The translations under genes were made by a program, and so were the position numbers. From NCBI RefSeq assembly GCF_035621455.1, contig NZ_CP141823.1, positions 1,736,001-1,800,000 on the forward strand: a DNA stretch of 64,000 nucleotides. The letters are read 5' to 3'. Source of the stretch: Vibrio natriegens NBRC 15636 = ATCC 14048 = DSM 759 (GTDB taxonomy: Bacteria; Pseudomonadota; Gammaproteobacteria; Enterobacterales; Vibrionaceae). The notes under the pieces are model-generated. The model searched no databases, was not told the origin of the DNA, and saw only the letters and a program-made list of their open reading frames with translations. This document shows positions 8,544 to 16,819 of the stretch, piece after piece (positions within the stretch are counted from its first letter, which is position 1; each line of letters begins with the position of its first letter).

Positions 8544-9630
8544 GTTTGCCTCCCTGCATGCGCATTGCTTTATTGATGAGTTCATCTCTTTGAGTATGAA
8601 GTTCTTGAGGAAGAGACTCATAAAGGTAATCAAACCCTGATTCAGGCGCTTGACTAGGCATATTCAGGTAACGTTTCACTGCTAATTCAACTTGTTGTTT
8701 GCACTCTTCGAGCCATTGTTTATCTTGTTCTTCGCTCCAGGCATCTTGGTTGATCAAGAAAGCTTTGAGTCGACGAACGGGCTCAAATTGCCATGCAGTC
8801 TGAACATCATCTTCGTTACGATAGCGGGTAGCATCGTCGGCGGTTGTATGGTCGCTGAGGCGATAGCTCACTGCTTCTATAAGTGTTGCACCTTTACCTT
8901 TGCGGGCCCTTTCTAGCGCGGTCATAGTGGCGTCGAAGACTGCGACTACGTCATTACCATCGACGGTAATGCCCGGAATACCAGCCCCTTTTGCTTTTTC
9001 AGATAAAAACTCAGCGGCACATTGAAGGCTGCGAGGTACGGAAATCGCCCATTGGTTATTGTTAACAACAAACACGAGAGGAATGTTCCAAGCACCAGCA
9101 CAGTTAATTGACTCAAGGAAATCGCCTTTGGAAGTACCACCGTCACCACACATGACAAGCGCTGCCTCATGGTTGCCCTGAATTTTCAGAGCTGAAGCGA
9201 CTCCAACGGCGTGGGTACACTGTGTGGCAATTGGGACACAAAATGGCAGGTCACGACTTGGTATCGGGCTACCTTCTGGTGCGAAATCGCTACCGCGTTC
9301 ATCACCGCCCCAGTATTGCAGGTTCTTTTCCATACCAATACCACGGCACCACATAGCAGGCATGTCGCGATAGTAAGGTACGAAGACATCATCGGCTTTT
9401 AGTGCACGACCGACAGCGATCCCAATAGCTTCAGAGCCAAGATGCGAAGGGTAGGTCCCTAATTTCCCTGTGCGTTGCAAAGCAACAGCTTTATTATCAT
9501 AGGTACGCGTTAATACCATATCACGGTAAAAACCGACCAATGTTTCTACGTCAGCCCAGTTGGGTAGTTGGCCGACTAGGTTCCCATGATGGTCGATAAA
9601 CCGATGCATGGGTAATGCCTGAACGTTCAT
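8536..9630 (-). CDS. 2-oxoacid dehydrogenase E1 alpha subunit
   Basis: Alpha subunit (364 residues) carrying the thiamin-diphosphate-binding motif: MCGDGGTSKGDFLESINCAG ... VVNNNQWAIS is the classic GDG-x(about 26)-NN signature. YRDMVLTRTYDNKAVALQRT at the N-terminus and GKGATLIEAVSYRLSDHTTA toward the C-terminus are also typical. The frame is open to 9708, but the ATG at 9630 has AAGGAG seven bases upstream and fits the family length. It is the first gene of the E1alpha-E1beta-E2 operon. About 55-85 bases before the ATG is a paired CAAAsTTTG operator-like element (see the separate entry). The protein resembles alpha subunits annotated both as pyruvate and branched-chain dehydrogenases; I cannot separate these by eye. 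Confidence 0.94.
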   Translation of the reverse strand: MNVQALPMHRFIDHHGNLVGQLPNWADVETLVGFYRDMVLTRTYDNKAVALQRTGKLGTYPSHLGSEAIGIAVGRALKADDVFVPYYRDMPAMWCRGIGMEKNLQYWGGDERGSDFAPEGSPIPSRDLPFCVPIATQCTHAVGVASALKIQGNHEAALVMCGDGGTSKGDFLESINCAGAWNIPLVFVVNNNQWAISVPRSLQCAAEFLSEKAKGAGIPGITVDGNDVVAVFDATMTALERARKGKGATLIEAVSYRLSDHTTADDATRYRNEDDVQTAWQFEPVRRLKAFLINQDAWSEEQDKQWLEECKQQVELAVKRYLNMPSQAPESGFDYLYESLPQELHTQRDELINKAMRMQGGKHG

Positions 9631-9681
9631 CTCAAGCTCCTTTTGACGCTGCGGGTCTTTTGGACTGCAGCTGTTCATTAT

Positions 9682-9715
9682 CAAACCAAAGTTTGTATGG
9701 GTACTCAAACTTTGG
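9682..9715 (-). promoter_or_regulatory. Inverted-repeat operator upstream of the E1-E2 operon (PsrA-like)
   Basis: CCAAAGTTTG (9686-9695) and CAAACTTTGG (9706-9715) are perfect ten-base arms around a ten-base spacer. Within this, CAAAC-N4-GTTTG at 9682-9695 matches the known binding pattern of the fatty-acid-responsive TetR regulator PsrA, (G/C)AAAC-N2-4-GTTT(G/C). PsrA control is therefore plausible but unproven. Confidence 0.5.
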
Positions 9716-9859
9716 CATCAGCGTAAAAGGTTATGCCTCAGGCTGCGTTTGTTTATGACCGTTATAATCCTTTCAGTCATTTATTGATTAACAATGTCGT
9801 GTTTGGGTAAAACACAAGGCATTGTTAATACTGATACGTAACGCCTAACCCTTTTAGTC

Positions 9860-9912
9860 ATACCAATCCGAGTAATTGTCTAATCACTGGGTTTGGTAAT
9901 TCATCTTGGTAT
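9860..9912. repeat. Candidate small Vibrio intergenic repeat with inverted ends
   Basis: A 53-base segment begins ATACCAA and ends TTGGTAT, a seven-base inverted repeat. The interior (AATCCGAGTAATTGTCTAAT and following bases) resembles a short element I recall seeing dispersed in Vibrio genomes. Only one copy is present here, so the repeat call rests on memory and the terminal symmetry. Confidence 0.35.
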
Positions 9913-10299
9913 AACCAGACACCATAAGTGTAAACAAATTGTTAAAAAATGCTTTATTTTAACAATTATTCAACAGTAAAGTTTTGCTTACACCCCTGAT
10001 ATGCAGAGTAATATGCTGGTTTTTTCGTTCTGTAACGTCGAAACCTGAATCTAATCACTAGTTATTGGGAACTATTTGCAACAAAATTAGGCTGTAAAAT
10101 TTAACAAACTGGGCCATTATTATTGAATCTCGACGGTTAAGATGATGGGAAAAAGATAATTTCTTCCCTATAGAATGGAATCAAGGTAGTGTTGCGGCAC
10201 ATTGAAGCCGTTTCTATTCCAACCACTTGCGTAAGTAAGTGAGACGATTACTAAGACAGCATTACCTAAACTTAAGGTAGAGTGCATCATGGAGAAGTT

Positions 10300-10620
10300 A
10301 TGTATCGCGCCCACGTTTATTTTCCATTGCGACAGCAAGATAAAGCTCAAGCGTTAAATGAGATCATTCGCCAGGAACGTCAGGATGTTCTCAGAGTTTG
10401 TCCTTTAGTCGGTCGATTACAAGGCCCACATAAAATGCCGATGTTCGAGATACACCTAGAAACGCTGAGCGAAGAATTTATCGCTTGGTTAGATGTGATT
10501 CGGGGTGATTTCTCTGTACTGATCCGTCCGGTGAGTGAGCGAGAGCTGCTCGATTACACGGAGCATGCTATTTGGCTTGGTCGAGAGTTAGGTGTATTCG
10601 AAGAAAAATTGAATCAATAG
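10300..10620 (+). CDS. DOPA 4,5-dioxygenase family protein
   Basis: A 106-residue protein matching the small DOPA 4,5-dioxygenase-like family. The N-terminal histidine motif AHVYFP and the second motif VGRLQGPHKMPMFEIHL supply the two histidines expected to bind metal; the C-terminal part SERELLDYTEHAIWLGREL is also typical. Known members cleave catechol rings such as L-DOPA in the extradiol manner, but most bacterial members are uncharacterised. The frame opens at a GTG at 10282; the ATG at 10300 is preceded by GGAG and places the histidine motif at the usual distance. It stands alone, 106 bases before the next gene on the same strand. Confidence 0.85.
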   Translation: MYRAHVYFPLRQQDKAQALNEIIRQERQDVLRVCPLVGRLQGPHKMPMFEIHLETLSEEFIAWLDVIRGDFSVLIRPVSERELLDYTEHAIWLGRELGVFEEKLNQ

Positions 10621-10726
10621 TGACAAAGCAAACTGTTGTTCATTGATGAGTAAATAATAATAGGAAGTGCAGTTTACGTTCCAACGCCAAAGGCAGTGAA
10701 ATCGACAAAATGAAAAGGGGAAGGGT

Positions 10727-11353
10727 ATGCTGACAATACTCCTGGTCGCACTTGCACTGTATATTTTTTGGTTATTGTTTCGTAATGGCCCTGCATTTGA
10801 CGAGCCAGTTCCTGCCAGAGAGCGAAGTTGGGTTGGCCCGACAGACAACGACGAAGAGTGGCAAGGTTACCGTAACGAAGTATTCCAACCATTCAGCTCC
10901 CAAACCTCCTTTTACGCTATCGCCTATTTCGCTAACTTCGTTGCAGCGGCTAACGCGATTTCCTGGTCCACCGTTTATGAGGGGGAATACCCCTTCATCA
11001 TCAGCCGATTTGGCAGCTACTTTGCTATTAATACCTATGACTCGTTACTGGTGGCTGGGTTTGTGGCGCTGGCCGTCTTTGTGATTAACTGGCAACTTGC
11101 GATGCATTGCGCAGGTATTCTCAGCCAATACCTAGTTCGTATTCTGATCATCAATCGAGCCCGCTTTGTGGCGGTAAGTTTGGTGTTCTGTAGCTACTTT
11201 GCTTATCTGCTCACCGTGGGCATTTTTTGGCTTTTCCATGATAGCTATTCCATTTGGCATGGGTTAAAGCTGACTCCGGTCTTCTTATTGTTGGCTTTCA
11301 TTGTCGTTGTCGCTCTGCCATCTGCGAAAAAAGATCCTGAACAAAAACAATAA
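10727..11353 (+). CDS. Uncharacterised multi-pass membrane protein next to yegD
   Basis: A 208-residue protein that I do not recognise as a named family. A hydrophobic helix covers residues 2-18 and is followed by a soluble stretch rich in charged residues (EPVPARERSWVGPTDNDEEW). Further hydrophobic segments lie at about 65-85, 100-120, 130-160 and 172-195, so five membrane passes are likely. A very strong purine-rich ribosome site (AAGGGGAAGGG) precedes the ATG. The next gene, yegD, starts 72 bases downstream with no terminator between, so the two are probably cotranscribed. A role connected with the Hsp70-like YegD is only a context inference. Confidence 0.75.
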   Translation: MLTILLVALALYIFWLLFRNGPAFDEPVPARERSWVGPTDNDEEWQGYRNEVFQPFSSQTSFYAIAYFANFVAAANAISWSTVYEGEYPFIISRFGSYFAINTYDSLLVAGFVALAVFVINWQLAMHCAGILSQYLVRILIINRARFVAVSLVFCSYFAYLLTVGIFWLFHDSYSIWHGLKLTPVFLLLAFIVVVALPSAKKDPEQKQ

Positions 11354-11425
11354 CACGCTGTACAGTAGCAATTCATTCAGTGTTGAGTTAGCATTGCCGA
11401 CCTTTTTTAGTCAGTGGGAGGATCC

Positions 11426-12778
11426 ATGTTTATCGGCTTTGACTATGGCACTGCAAACTGTTCAGTGGCAAAAATGGAATCAGGTGAGCCAGTATTGCTC
11501 AAGCTTGAAGAGAGTAATTATTTCATTCCTTCCACGCTAGCGGCTCCGACGCGTGAATCGGTCTCTGAGCATCTATTTCGACATCGAAATATTAAACCGT
11601 TCGACCAGGTCGGAGAGCAAGTACTTCGCCGCGCAATCAACTTAAATCGCGAAGAGAGCATTGAGCTGGAACCCGAGGATATCGATTTTGGCCAAGCGGC
11701 ACTGAATCGCTATTTAGAAGATCCTCGTGACATTTACTATGTTAAATCGCCAAAGTCATTCCTTGGGGCGTCAGGTCTACGTGACGTGCAACTCGCCTTT
11801 TTTGAAGACTTGGTTTGCGCCATGATGGATAACATCAAATCGCAGGCAGAAAATGACGCTCAACAAACGATTACGGATGCGGTGATTGGCCGTCCGATTA
11901 ACTTTCATGGCCGTGGCGGTGAAAAGGCCAATACCCAGGCGGAAGGCATTCTTTTAAAGGCAGCGAAACGCGCTGGATTTAACAATGTAGAGTTTCAATT
12001 TGAGCCTGTCGCAGCGGGATTAGAATACGAAGCGACACTTACCGAAGATAAGACGATCCTAGTGGTCGATATCGGTGGTGGTACCACCGACTGTTCACTG
12101 ATTCAAATGGGTCCGTCATGGTCTGGTAAAGCAGACAGAACCGCGAGCTTGCTGGCACACAGCGGTCAGCGTGTTGGCGGTAATGATTTGGATATTGCGA
12201 TTGCGTTTAAGCAACTGATGTTCCCGTTTGGCATGGAAAGCAAAATGGAATCGGGCATCGTGATGCCGACGACTCAGTTCTGGAACCCAATCGCGATTAA
12301 TAACGTCGAAGCGCAGAATGACTTTTATTCCCGTGACAACCTTGGAGCGTTAAAGCTGCTTCATAAGCAGGCGCAGGAACCGGAAAAGCTTAAGCGTCTG
12401 CTTGAGGTTTATCATGAGTCTTTGGGCTATAACATTGTTCGTCGTGCTGAAGAGGCGAAAGTAGCGCTTTCTGATGATGCTTCGTATCGCGCAGGTATTA
12501 ACTTGTTGTCCGAGCTTATCGAAGTGGACGTAAAGCGTGAAGAAATGATTGATGCTATTCAGTCACCAAAAAATAAGATGACCGCATTGGTCACCGAAGC
12601 CGTCGAGCAAGCTGGTGTTAAACCGGACGCGATCTTTATGACGGGTGGTTCTGCACGTTCACCCATTTTACGCGATGCCGTGCAGTCGGTACTGCCGAAT
12701 ATTCCAGTGGTTAGCGGTAATTACTTTGGTTCGGTCACTGCGGGTCTGGCTCGTTGGGCCGAAGTGTGCTTTAAGTAA
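11426..12778 (+). CDS. yegD: Hsp70-family chaperone-like protein YegD
   Basis: A 450-residue actin-like ATPase of the Hsp70 superfamily, equal in length to E. coli YegD. The phosphate-1 motif FIGFDYGTANCSVA is at the N-terminus, the phosphate-2 motif VVDIGGGTTDCSL follows near residue 215, and the adenosine motif FMTGGSARSPILRDAV lies near the C-terminus. The C-terminal substrate-binding and lid domains of DnaK are absent, as is normal for YegD. The frame opens at a GTG at 11414, but the ATG at 11426 with GGGAGGA upstream begins at the conserved MFIGFDYG. It is followed at once by a perfect intrinsic terminator. The cellular role of YegD is not well defined. Confidence 0.93.
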   Translation: MFIGFDYGTANCSVAKMESGEPVLLKLEESNYFIPSTLAAPTRESVSEHLFRHRNIKPFDQVGEQVLRRAINLNREESIELEPEDIDFGQAALNRYLEDPRDIYYVKSPKSFLGASGLRDVQLAFFEDLVCAMMDNIKSQAENDAQQTITDAVIGRPINFHGRGGEKANTQAEGILLKAAKRAGFNNVEFQFEPVAAGLEYEATLTEDKTILVVDIGGGTTDCSLIQMGPSWSGKADRTASLLAHSGQRVGGNDLDIAIAFKQLMFPFGMESKMESGIVMPTTQFWNPIAINNVEAQNDFYSRDNLGALKLLHKQAQEPEKLKRLLEVYHESLGYNIVRRAEEAKVALSDDASYRAGINLLSELIEVDVKREEMIDAIQSPKNKMTALVTEAVEQAGVKPDAIFMTGGSARSPILRDAVQSVLPNIPVVSGNYFGSVTAGLARWAEVCFK

Positions 12779-12790
12779 TCGACAGTCCGA

Positions 12791-12824
12791 AAAGAGCCCG
12801 ACCAATTGGTCGGGCTCTTTGTAT
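12791..12824 (+). terminator. Intrinsic terminator after yegD
   Basis: A perfect 30-base palindrome (12791-12820) whose arms carry AAAGAGCCCGACC / GGTCGGGCTCTTT. It ends in T-rich sequence on the plus strand and has A-rich sequence on the other side. It may also serve the convergent PCuAC gene. Confidence 0.88.
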
Positions 12825-12842
12825 TTATAAACCAGTTAGCGA

Positions 12843-13316
12843 TTAATGGTTCATATGCTTTTCAATATGACCTTTATTTTCGACAGCTATCTCTACGTCT
12901 ACTTTACCTGCGTTTTTAAACGTTAACGTCATAGGGAAGCGGTCACCTTCTTTTAGCGTCTGATTCGGGTTAAAAATCATCAGGTGGAAGCTTCCTGGTT
13001 CCAGTGCGACCGTACCTTTTGCTGGTACGCTAATCTCGCTAACCTTCACCATCTTCATCACGCCATCTTCCATAATGTGGTTATGAAGTTCGATGCGCGC
13101 CGCAATTGGGCTTTGTGCCGCGATCAATGCGTCTTCTTTTTCACCGTGGTTGTTGAGTTGTAAGAACCCGCCAATAACAGGAGCATTAGGTGGTGCTTCA
13201 CGGCTCCATGGGTGATCAATATGAATCTGACCCGCTTCATATTCGTGAGCAAGGCTGACTGGGCTCATAACGAGAGCTGCAAAAGTAATAGCAAGGGTTT
13301 TAATTTGTTTAAGCAT
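12843..13316 (-). CDS. PCu(A)C family periplasmic copper chaperone
   Basis: A 157-residue exported protein. The N-terminal signal peptide runs to about SLA (residue 23). The mature part has the family opening HPWSREAPPNAPVIGGFLQL and a perfect copper-binding motif H-x10-M-x21-H-x-M at His78, Met89, His111 and Met113. PCu(A)C proteins carry Cu(I) in the periplasm, typically to the CuA site of cytochrome oxidase. The extra histidines (EH at 24-25, HIEKHMNH at the end) may bind more metal. The next gene upstream on the same strand (13406) may belong to the same unit, with a 90-base gap. No oxidase genes are nearby. Confidence 0.92.
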   Translation of the reverse strand: MLKQIKTLAITFAALVMSPVSLAHEYEAGQIHIDHPWSREAPPNAPVIGGFLQLNNHGEKEDALIAAQSPIAARIELHNHIMEDGVMKMVKVSEISVPAKGTVALEPGSFHLMIFNPNQTLKEGDRFPMTLTFKNAGKVDVEIAVENKGHIEKHMNH

Positions 13317-13405
13317 GGGTATTTTTCCTTTTGAATATAATGACTGCCCTGACCAAACGTAGGTGAGGGATTTTGTTGTTTTTAACCTGATTACTTTTTA
13401 GGAAT

Positions 13406-13867
13406 TCAGGCTGGAAAAATACAAGGTGGAGATTGTTTTGGGGCGAGATGCTTGTAAACCAATCTTCCGGAAAGAGTAAAATGATAGGGAATCAGTGCGT
13501 GTTTAACACGTCGGAACCAATGGGTAGTGCCTAAGTAAAGCCCAATCGCACACAGCATGAAAAACTGCACGGCTTGAAGCAAAGGACACTCAAACTGAAA
13601 ACCTTCGTGTAAGTTAAGGTCATGGATAACTGGTGAAGCGTCTTGGTTATTAGCCGCAATCAGCGTGTTGATGTCGACCCATTTAAAACCGTCCGCAGTA
13701 CAAAGCAGTACTTTTTCGTTTTGAACTTCGCTTAACCAGTTTGTGTTATGCACATTTCTTGGGTTAAGTACCGCAGTCGAAGCGAGATAGAGTTGAAACA
13801 GCACAGCGAAGATGACCGTCAAAGCGGCTACGCGTTGCGTTCTCTGCGATGTCTGAGTCATTTCCAT
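13406..13867 (-). CDS. Small membrane protein, DUF2946-like, upstream of the PCuAC gene
   Basis: A 153-residue protein with an N-terminal hydrophobic helix (about residues 13-32) and a second near residues 95-112. Between them lie LLCTADGFKWVDI and a second cysteine in GFQFECPLLQAV. These resemble the paired cysteine regions of DUF2946 proteins, which are often found with copper genes, but I am not certain of the family. Together with the following PCuAC gene this suggests a copper-related function, by context only. Two ATG codons (13867 and 13861) are possible starts and neither has a convincing Shine-Dalgarno sequence. Confidence 0.65.
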   Translation of the reverse strand: MEMTQTSQRTQRVAALTVIFAVLFQLYLASTAVLNPRNVHNTNWLSEVQNEKVLLCTADGFKWVDINTLIAANNQDASPVIHDLNLHEGFQFECPLLQAVQFFMLCAIGLYLGTTHWFRRVKHALIPYHFTLSGRLVYKHLAPKQSPPCIFPA

Positions 13868-14249
13868 GTGGCTTTATTAATTGTTGTCTTTTGGCGCAGG
13901 ATACTAACAAATATCCCTGAAAATGTAATGGTAAGATAGATAAAAGGTGATTCAACTGTATTTTATTTGTGTCTCGCTGGTGGGGCGAGGGTGTGAATGA
14001 GCTTTGCCATTAGCCTAAATCTGTATTTAATCCATTGTCAGTACAGGGCTTGCGATAAACGGCTGGTGAATTAGCGTGCTGGATTTGCGGGATATCAATT
14101 CAAAATGAGCATCTATTCTGCACTTGTTTGCCATTAACGCAAATATGACAGTAATTTAATACAGGATACGGTATTCTCTCCCACCTTTGTTATATCCCTG
14201 AGCGTGTCTTAGTAAATTATTGGCCGCGCAATCTTAAGAAATTTCTCCA
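13868..14249. other. Divergent intergenic region, no gene seen
   Basis: About 380 bases between divergent genes. It contains an imperfect palindrome AATACAGGATACGGTATT around 14158-14175, which may be promoter or operator sequence. No coding frame, RNA gene or strong hairpin is visible. Confidence 0.5.
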
Positions 14250-15302
14250 ATGAAATACGAACAACAGATCGAGTTTCGATACCCTAAAGGTCGTTTTGCC
14301 ATGGTGAGTGTTTACGCATTCACGGGAGCGGCGATATTAGCATCGACCATTTTTTCTCTTTTGCTGTTTTTGTCTATAGACGAAAACCCGATGATGCAGA
14401 CCTTGTTTGGTGGTCTGGCTATCATATTCGAAGCCGGTAAGTTCTATGCCTGGTATGAGTACGGTGAACGTCGCGCTCACAGAAACTATCCCGGTGCGAT
14501 TACCGCATTGGTGTTTTACTCTGTGCTCGCTGCTATCTCTATTGGCGGCAGTATCGGTGGCATAAACAGTGCGACCAATAGTGCACAAAGTCATATATCA
14601 GTTGAACAAGCAAAAGTAGACGCCTTCAACCGCCAGATTGAAGCTATCGATAAACAGATCGAACTTAACAATATTGCTGCTCAGAAATATATCGAGATGG
14701 AACGTATTGCCACAGGTGTTACGCGAATTCAGGAGCAAAACAAAACACTGCGCGAAGAGCAGCAAAAGCTGGCTATGGAGCGTGACAGCTTACCGCCAGT
14801 AACTCAAGGTTCAGTCATCGGATTGATCGACAGTCTCGCGAAAGCGTTTGGTACGAGCTCTCAGCATGCTCAGCTTGGGCTGGTCGTATTCTTATCCATC
14901 CTTCTCGACTTTTTTGCCGCGTTCTTTGTAGGCTTAATTGGTGAAGAACAACGTTTTCGTTACTTCTACCGTCGTTACGATGGGATTAGGCTAGAACGTA
15001 TTCGAGATATCGAACCAGAGCCTGCGGGCTACCTTCCTCACATTAAAGAAGAACAAGAGCCAGTGTTGCAAGAAGAAAAGGTTGAACCAAAAGCACCAGA
15101 GGAGCCTAAACCTTTGATAGAGCAAGTGAGTGATGCACTCCGATCGCATCAGATTACTTGCACTAAAAAAGCGGTGGCTAAGGAATTTAGGCTTTCTGCT
15201 GAAGAAGTAGACAAGGTGTTTGAAACACTTGCAGAGCAGGGGCTTGTCGGTAAAAAGGCAAACCACCATTACCACTGGATTGGTGAAAAAGAAGCGGCAT
15301 AG
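14250..15302 (+). CDS. Uncharacterised membrane protein with coiled coil and C-terminal winged-helix-like tail
   Basis: A 350-residue protein with no family name that I recognise. Three hydrophobic segments lie in the first third (about 18-42, 48-64, 82-102). A long charged helix follows (about 110-185; EAIDKQIELNNIAAQKYIEM, QEQNKTLREEQQKLAMERDS), then a fourth membrane segment (about 205-230). The cytoplasmic tail has a Pro/Glu-rich linker. It ends in a 60-residue domain resembling a winged helix (KKAVAKEFRLSAEEVDKVFE, then LAEQGLVGKKANHHYHW). The architecture suggests a membrane sensor or anchor that could touch DNA or RNA, but this is inference. The ribosome site is weak. An intrinsic terminator follows immediately, so it is a single-gene unit. 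Confidence 0.75.
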   Translation: MKYEQQIEFRYPKGRFAMVSVYAFTGAAILASTIFSLLLFLSIDENPMMQTLFGGLAIIFEAGKFYAWYEYGERRAHRNYPGAITALVFYSVLAAISIGGSIGGINSATNSAQSHISVEQAKVDAFNRQIEAIDKQIELNNIAAQKYIEMERIATGVTRIQEQNKTLREEQQKLAMERDSLPPVTQGSVIGLIDSLAKAFGTSSQHAQLGLVVFLSILLDFFAAFFVGLIGEEQRFRYFYRRYDGIRLERIRDIEPEPAGYLPHIKEEQEPVLQEEKVEPKAPEEPKPLIEQVSDALRSHQITCTKKAVAKEFRLSAEEVDKVFETLAEQGLVGKKANHHYHWIGEKEAA

Positions 15303-15321
15303 CGCGCAATCTGAATGGTAA

Positions 15322-15347
15322 AAAAGAGCGTCAATTGACGCTCTTTT
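15322..15347 (+). terminator. Intrinsic terminator after the coiled-coil membrane protein gene
   Basis: A 26-base perfect palindrome (AAAAGAGCGTCAA / TTGACGCTCTTTT) ending in a T tract. It can act in both directions between two convergent genes. Confidence 0.85.
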
Positions 15348-15367
15348 GCTATCTATACTCGAGAAAA

Positions 15368-15655
15368 CTAATCTTTCGTCAGCTTTTTAGTCACGTCTTT
15401 TACCGTTGTCTTTTCTTTTTCTGGTGTCACCGCATCAACGGCTTTGCCTGCAATCCCGTCATCCGGAACCTTATCAGCTGCTGTATCTTTTAATGCTTCT
15501 TTAGGTGTACAGCGCCCACCAACACCAACCACTGCTTTCGTCGCTGCGGCTTTTGCTGCCTTACCAGCGTCACAATCTGGGTCAAGGACACCCGCATAGG
15601 TCGCTGTTGAACCGAACAGGAGGATCAGCAGAGCTAAATTACATTTCTTCATCAT
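15368..15655 (-). CDS. Small exported Lys/Ala-rich protein, unknown function
   Basis: About 95 residues. It begins with a signal peptide (MMKKCNLALLILLFGSTATYA) with a likely cut after TYA. The mature part is rich in Lys, Ala, Asp and Val. It has two cysteines (DPDCDAG and GGRCTPKEAL) that could form a disulfide, and a repetitive charged tail (EKEKTTVKDVTKKLTKD). I do not recognise it. The frame opens with a GTG at 15661; the first ATG at 15655 fits the signal peptide better. It converges on the coiled-coil membrane protein gene through the shared terminator. Confidence 0.65.
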   Translation of the reverse strand: MMKKCNLALLILLFGSTATYAGVLDPDCDAGKAAKAAATKAVVGVGGRCTPKEALKDTAADKVPDDGIAGKAVDAVTPEKEKTTVKDVTKKLTKD

Positions 15656-15810
15656 TGTCACCGTAGGGGTTAAACATACTTAAAGTGTAATTGAGTTATG
15701 TGAGTTTGTTAGTCTGGAAAATCGTTCTGCTTCTAACATACAGTGAAACCAGTAAAAACCAGAATTTGAAGTAGACTGAATAGAGCGAAATAGAAACTCA
15801 AGGAGTCAGT

Positions 15811-16740
15811 ATGCTTTCATATTTGGTCAGCAGAAGTATTGAAATCGAAAAGTCTCAAAAGGAAATTATCGACTATCTAAAGGATTTTAAGAACTGGCCA
15901 GAATGGTCTCCGTGGGTCATTCTCGAACCGAGCTGTGAACTCACTTATCTTGGGGACCAAGGGCATGTAGGAGCGGCGTACGAGTGGAATGGGCAGCGCA
16001 TAGGTTCTGGCTCTATTGTGTTAGAAAGTACCCAAGAGCACCGATTGGATATGGAGTTGCACTTTTTCCGACCGATGAAAAGTCACGGTAAGGTTACTCT
16101 GATAGTGACGCCGTCACAAAAAGGCTGTTTGGTTGAATGGCAATTGCATTCTTCGACTCCGTGGAATCGATTTTTCCTCAAAAGTGTATTCAAGTCGATG
16201 CTCGAAATGGATTTTGACCGCGGGCTAAAAATGCTCAAAAGCCAATTAGAAACTGGGAAAGTGTTGTCAGAACTTGTTGAAATAGCTAATCGCAAACAAC
16301 CAGCCATTCATTACGTTGGCATATCAGGTTCTGGAACGATCCTCGAGTTGGGCGAAATCATCAGCGATCACATGAGTCGATTGAAAGAAATGGTCGCCGT
16401 TGAAAATGTGTCCGTGAATGGTGCCATGTTTTGTTATTACCTCTCCATGGATATGAAGCTTGGCCGATTTAAGTTTGTCACCTGTTTACCTGTCGACAGT
16501 CCAACTTCAGTACCAGAAGGGTTTGTTTCAGGGACAATTCCTGAGTGTGAGACGTTTGTCGTTGAGCACTGGGGAGAATATCGACTACTGGGTAATGCCT
16601 GGGCGATGGCAATGAACTTAACGCGCAGCAGCGGGGTTAAAGTGAAAAGTAAACCCCTTGGAATCGAGCGTTACTTAAATAGCCCTGATGAGGTTGAGCA
16701 AGCGAATTTAAGAACTGAGGTGATACTTTTCGAAAGGTGA
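15811..16740 (+). CDS. SRPBCC-domain protein with C-terminal GyrI-like effector-binding domain
   Basis: A 309-residue soluble protein. Residues 1-150 look like a START/SRPBCC (polyketide-cyclase-like) ligand pocket: SRSIEIEKSQKEIIDYLKDF, then WPEWSPWV and GCLVEWQLHSSTPWNRFFLK. Residues about 160-309 resemble the GyrI/AraC effector-binding fold, ending YLNSPDEVEQANLRTEVIL. There is no DNA-binding domain. Proteins of this design probably bind small hydrophobic ligands, but no reaction is known for this type. AAGGAG precedes the ATG. The gene stands alone. Confidence 0.8.
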   Translation: MLSYLVSRSIEIEKSQKEIIDYLKDFKNWPEWSPWVILEPSCELTYLGDQGHVGAAYEWNGQRIGSGSIVLESTQEHRLDMELHFFRPMKSHGKVTLIVTPSQKGCLVEWQLHSSTPWNRFFLKSVFKSMLEMDFDRGLKMLKSQLETGKVLSELVEIANRKQPAIHYVGISGSGTILELGEIISDHMSRLKEMVAVENVSVNGAMFCYYLSMDMKLGRFKFVTCLPVDSPTSVPEGFVSGTIPECETFVVEHWGEYRLLGNAWAMAMNLTRSSGVKVKSKPLGIERYLNSPDEVEQANLRTEVILFER

Positions 16741-16819
16741 GGTTTTAGTAACACTTTGATAGATAGAATGAAGATGTCTTTTATTGTTATCCGTAGGCAA
16801 TGTTTGCTTCGTCGTTTAA

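Larger units (their letters stand above)
9631..10299. other. Long divergent intergenic region without a gene
   Basis: About 670 bases between the E1-E2 operon (minus) and the DOPA-dioxygenase-like gene (plus). Besides the operator at 9682-9715 it holds a 53-base element bounded by ATACCAA/TTGGTAT (9860-9912) and AT-rich promoter-like sequence. I see no credible coding frame on either strand. Confidence 0.6.
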
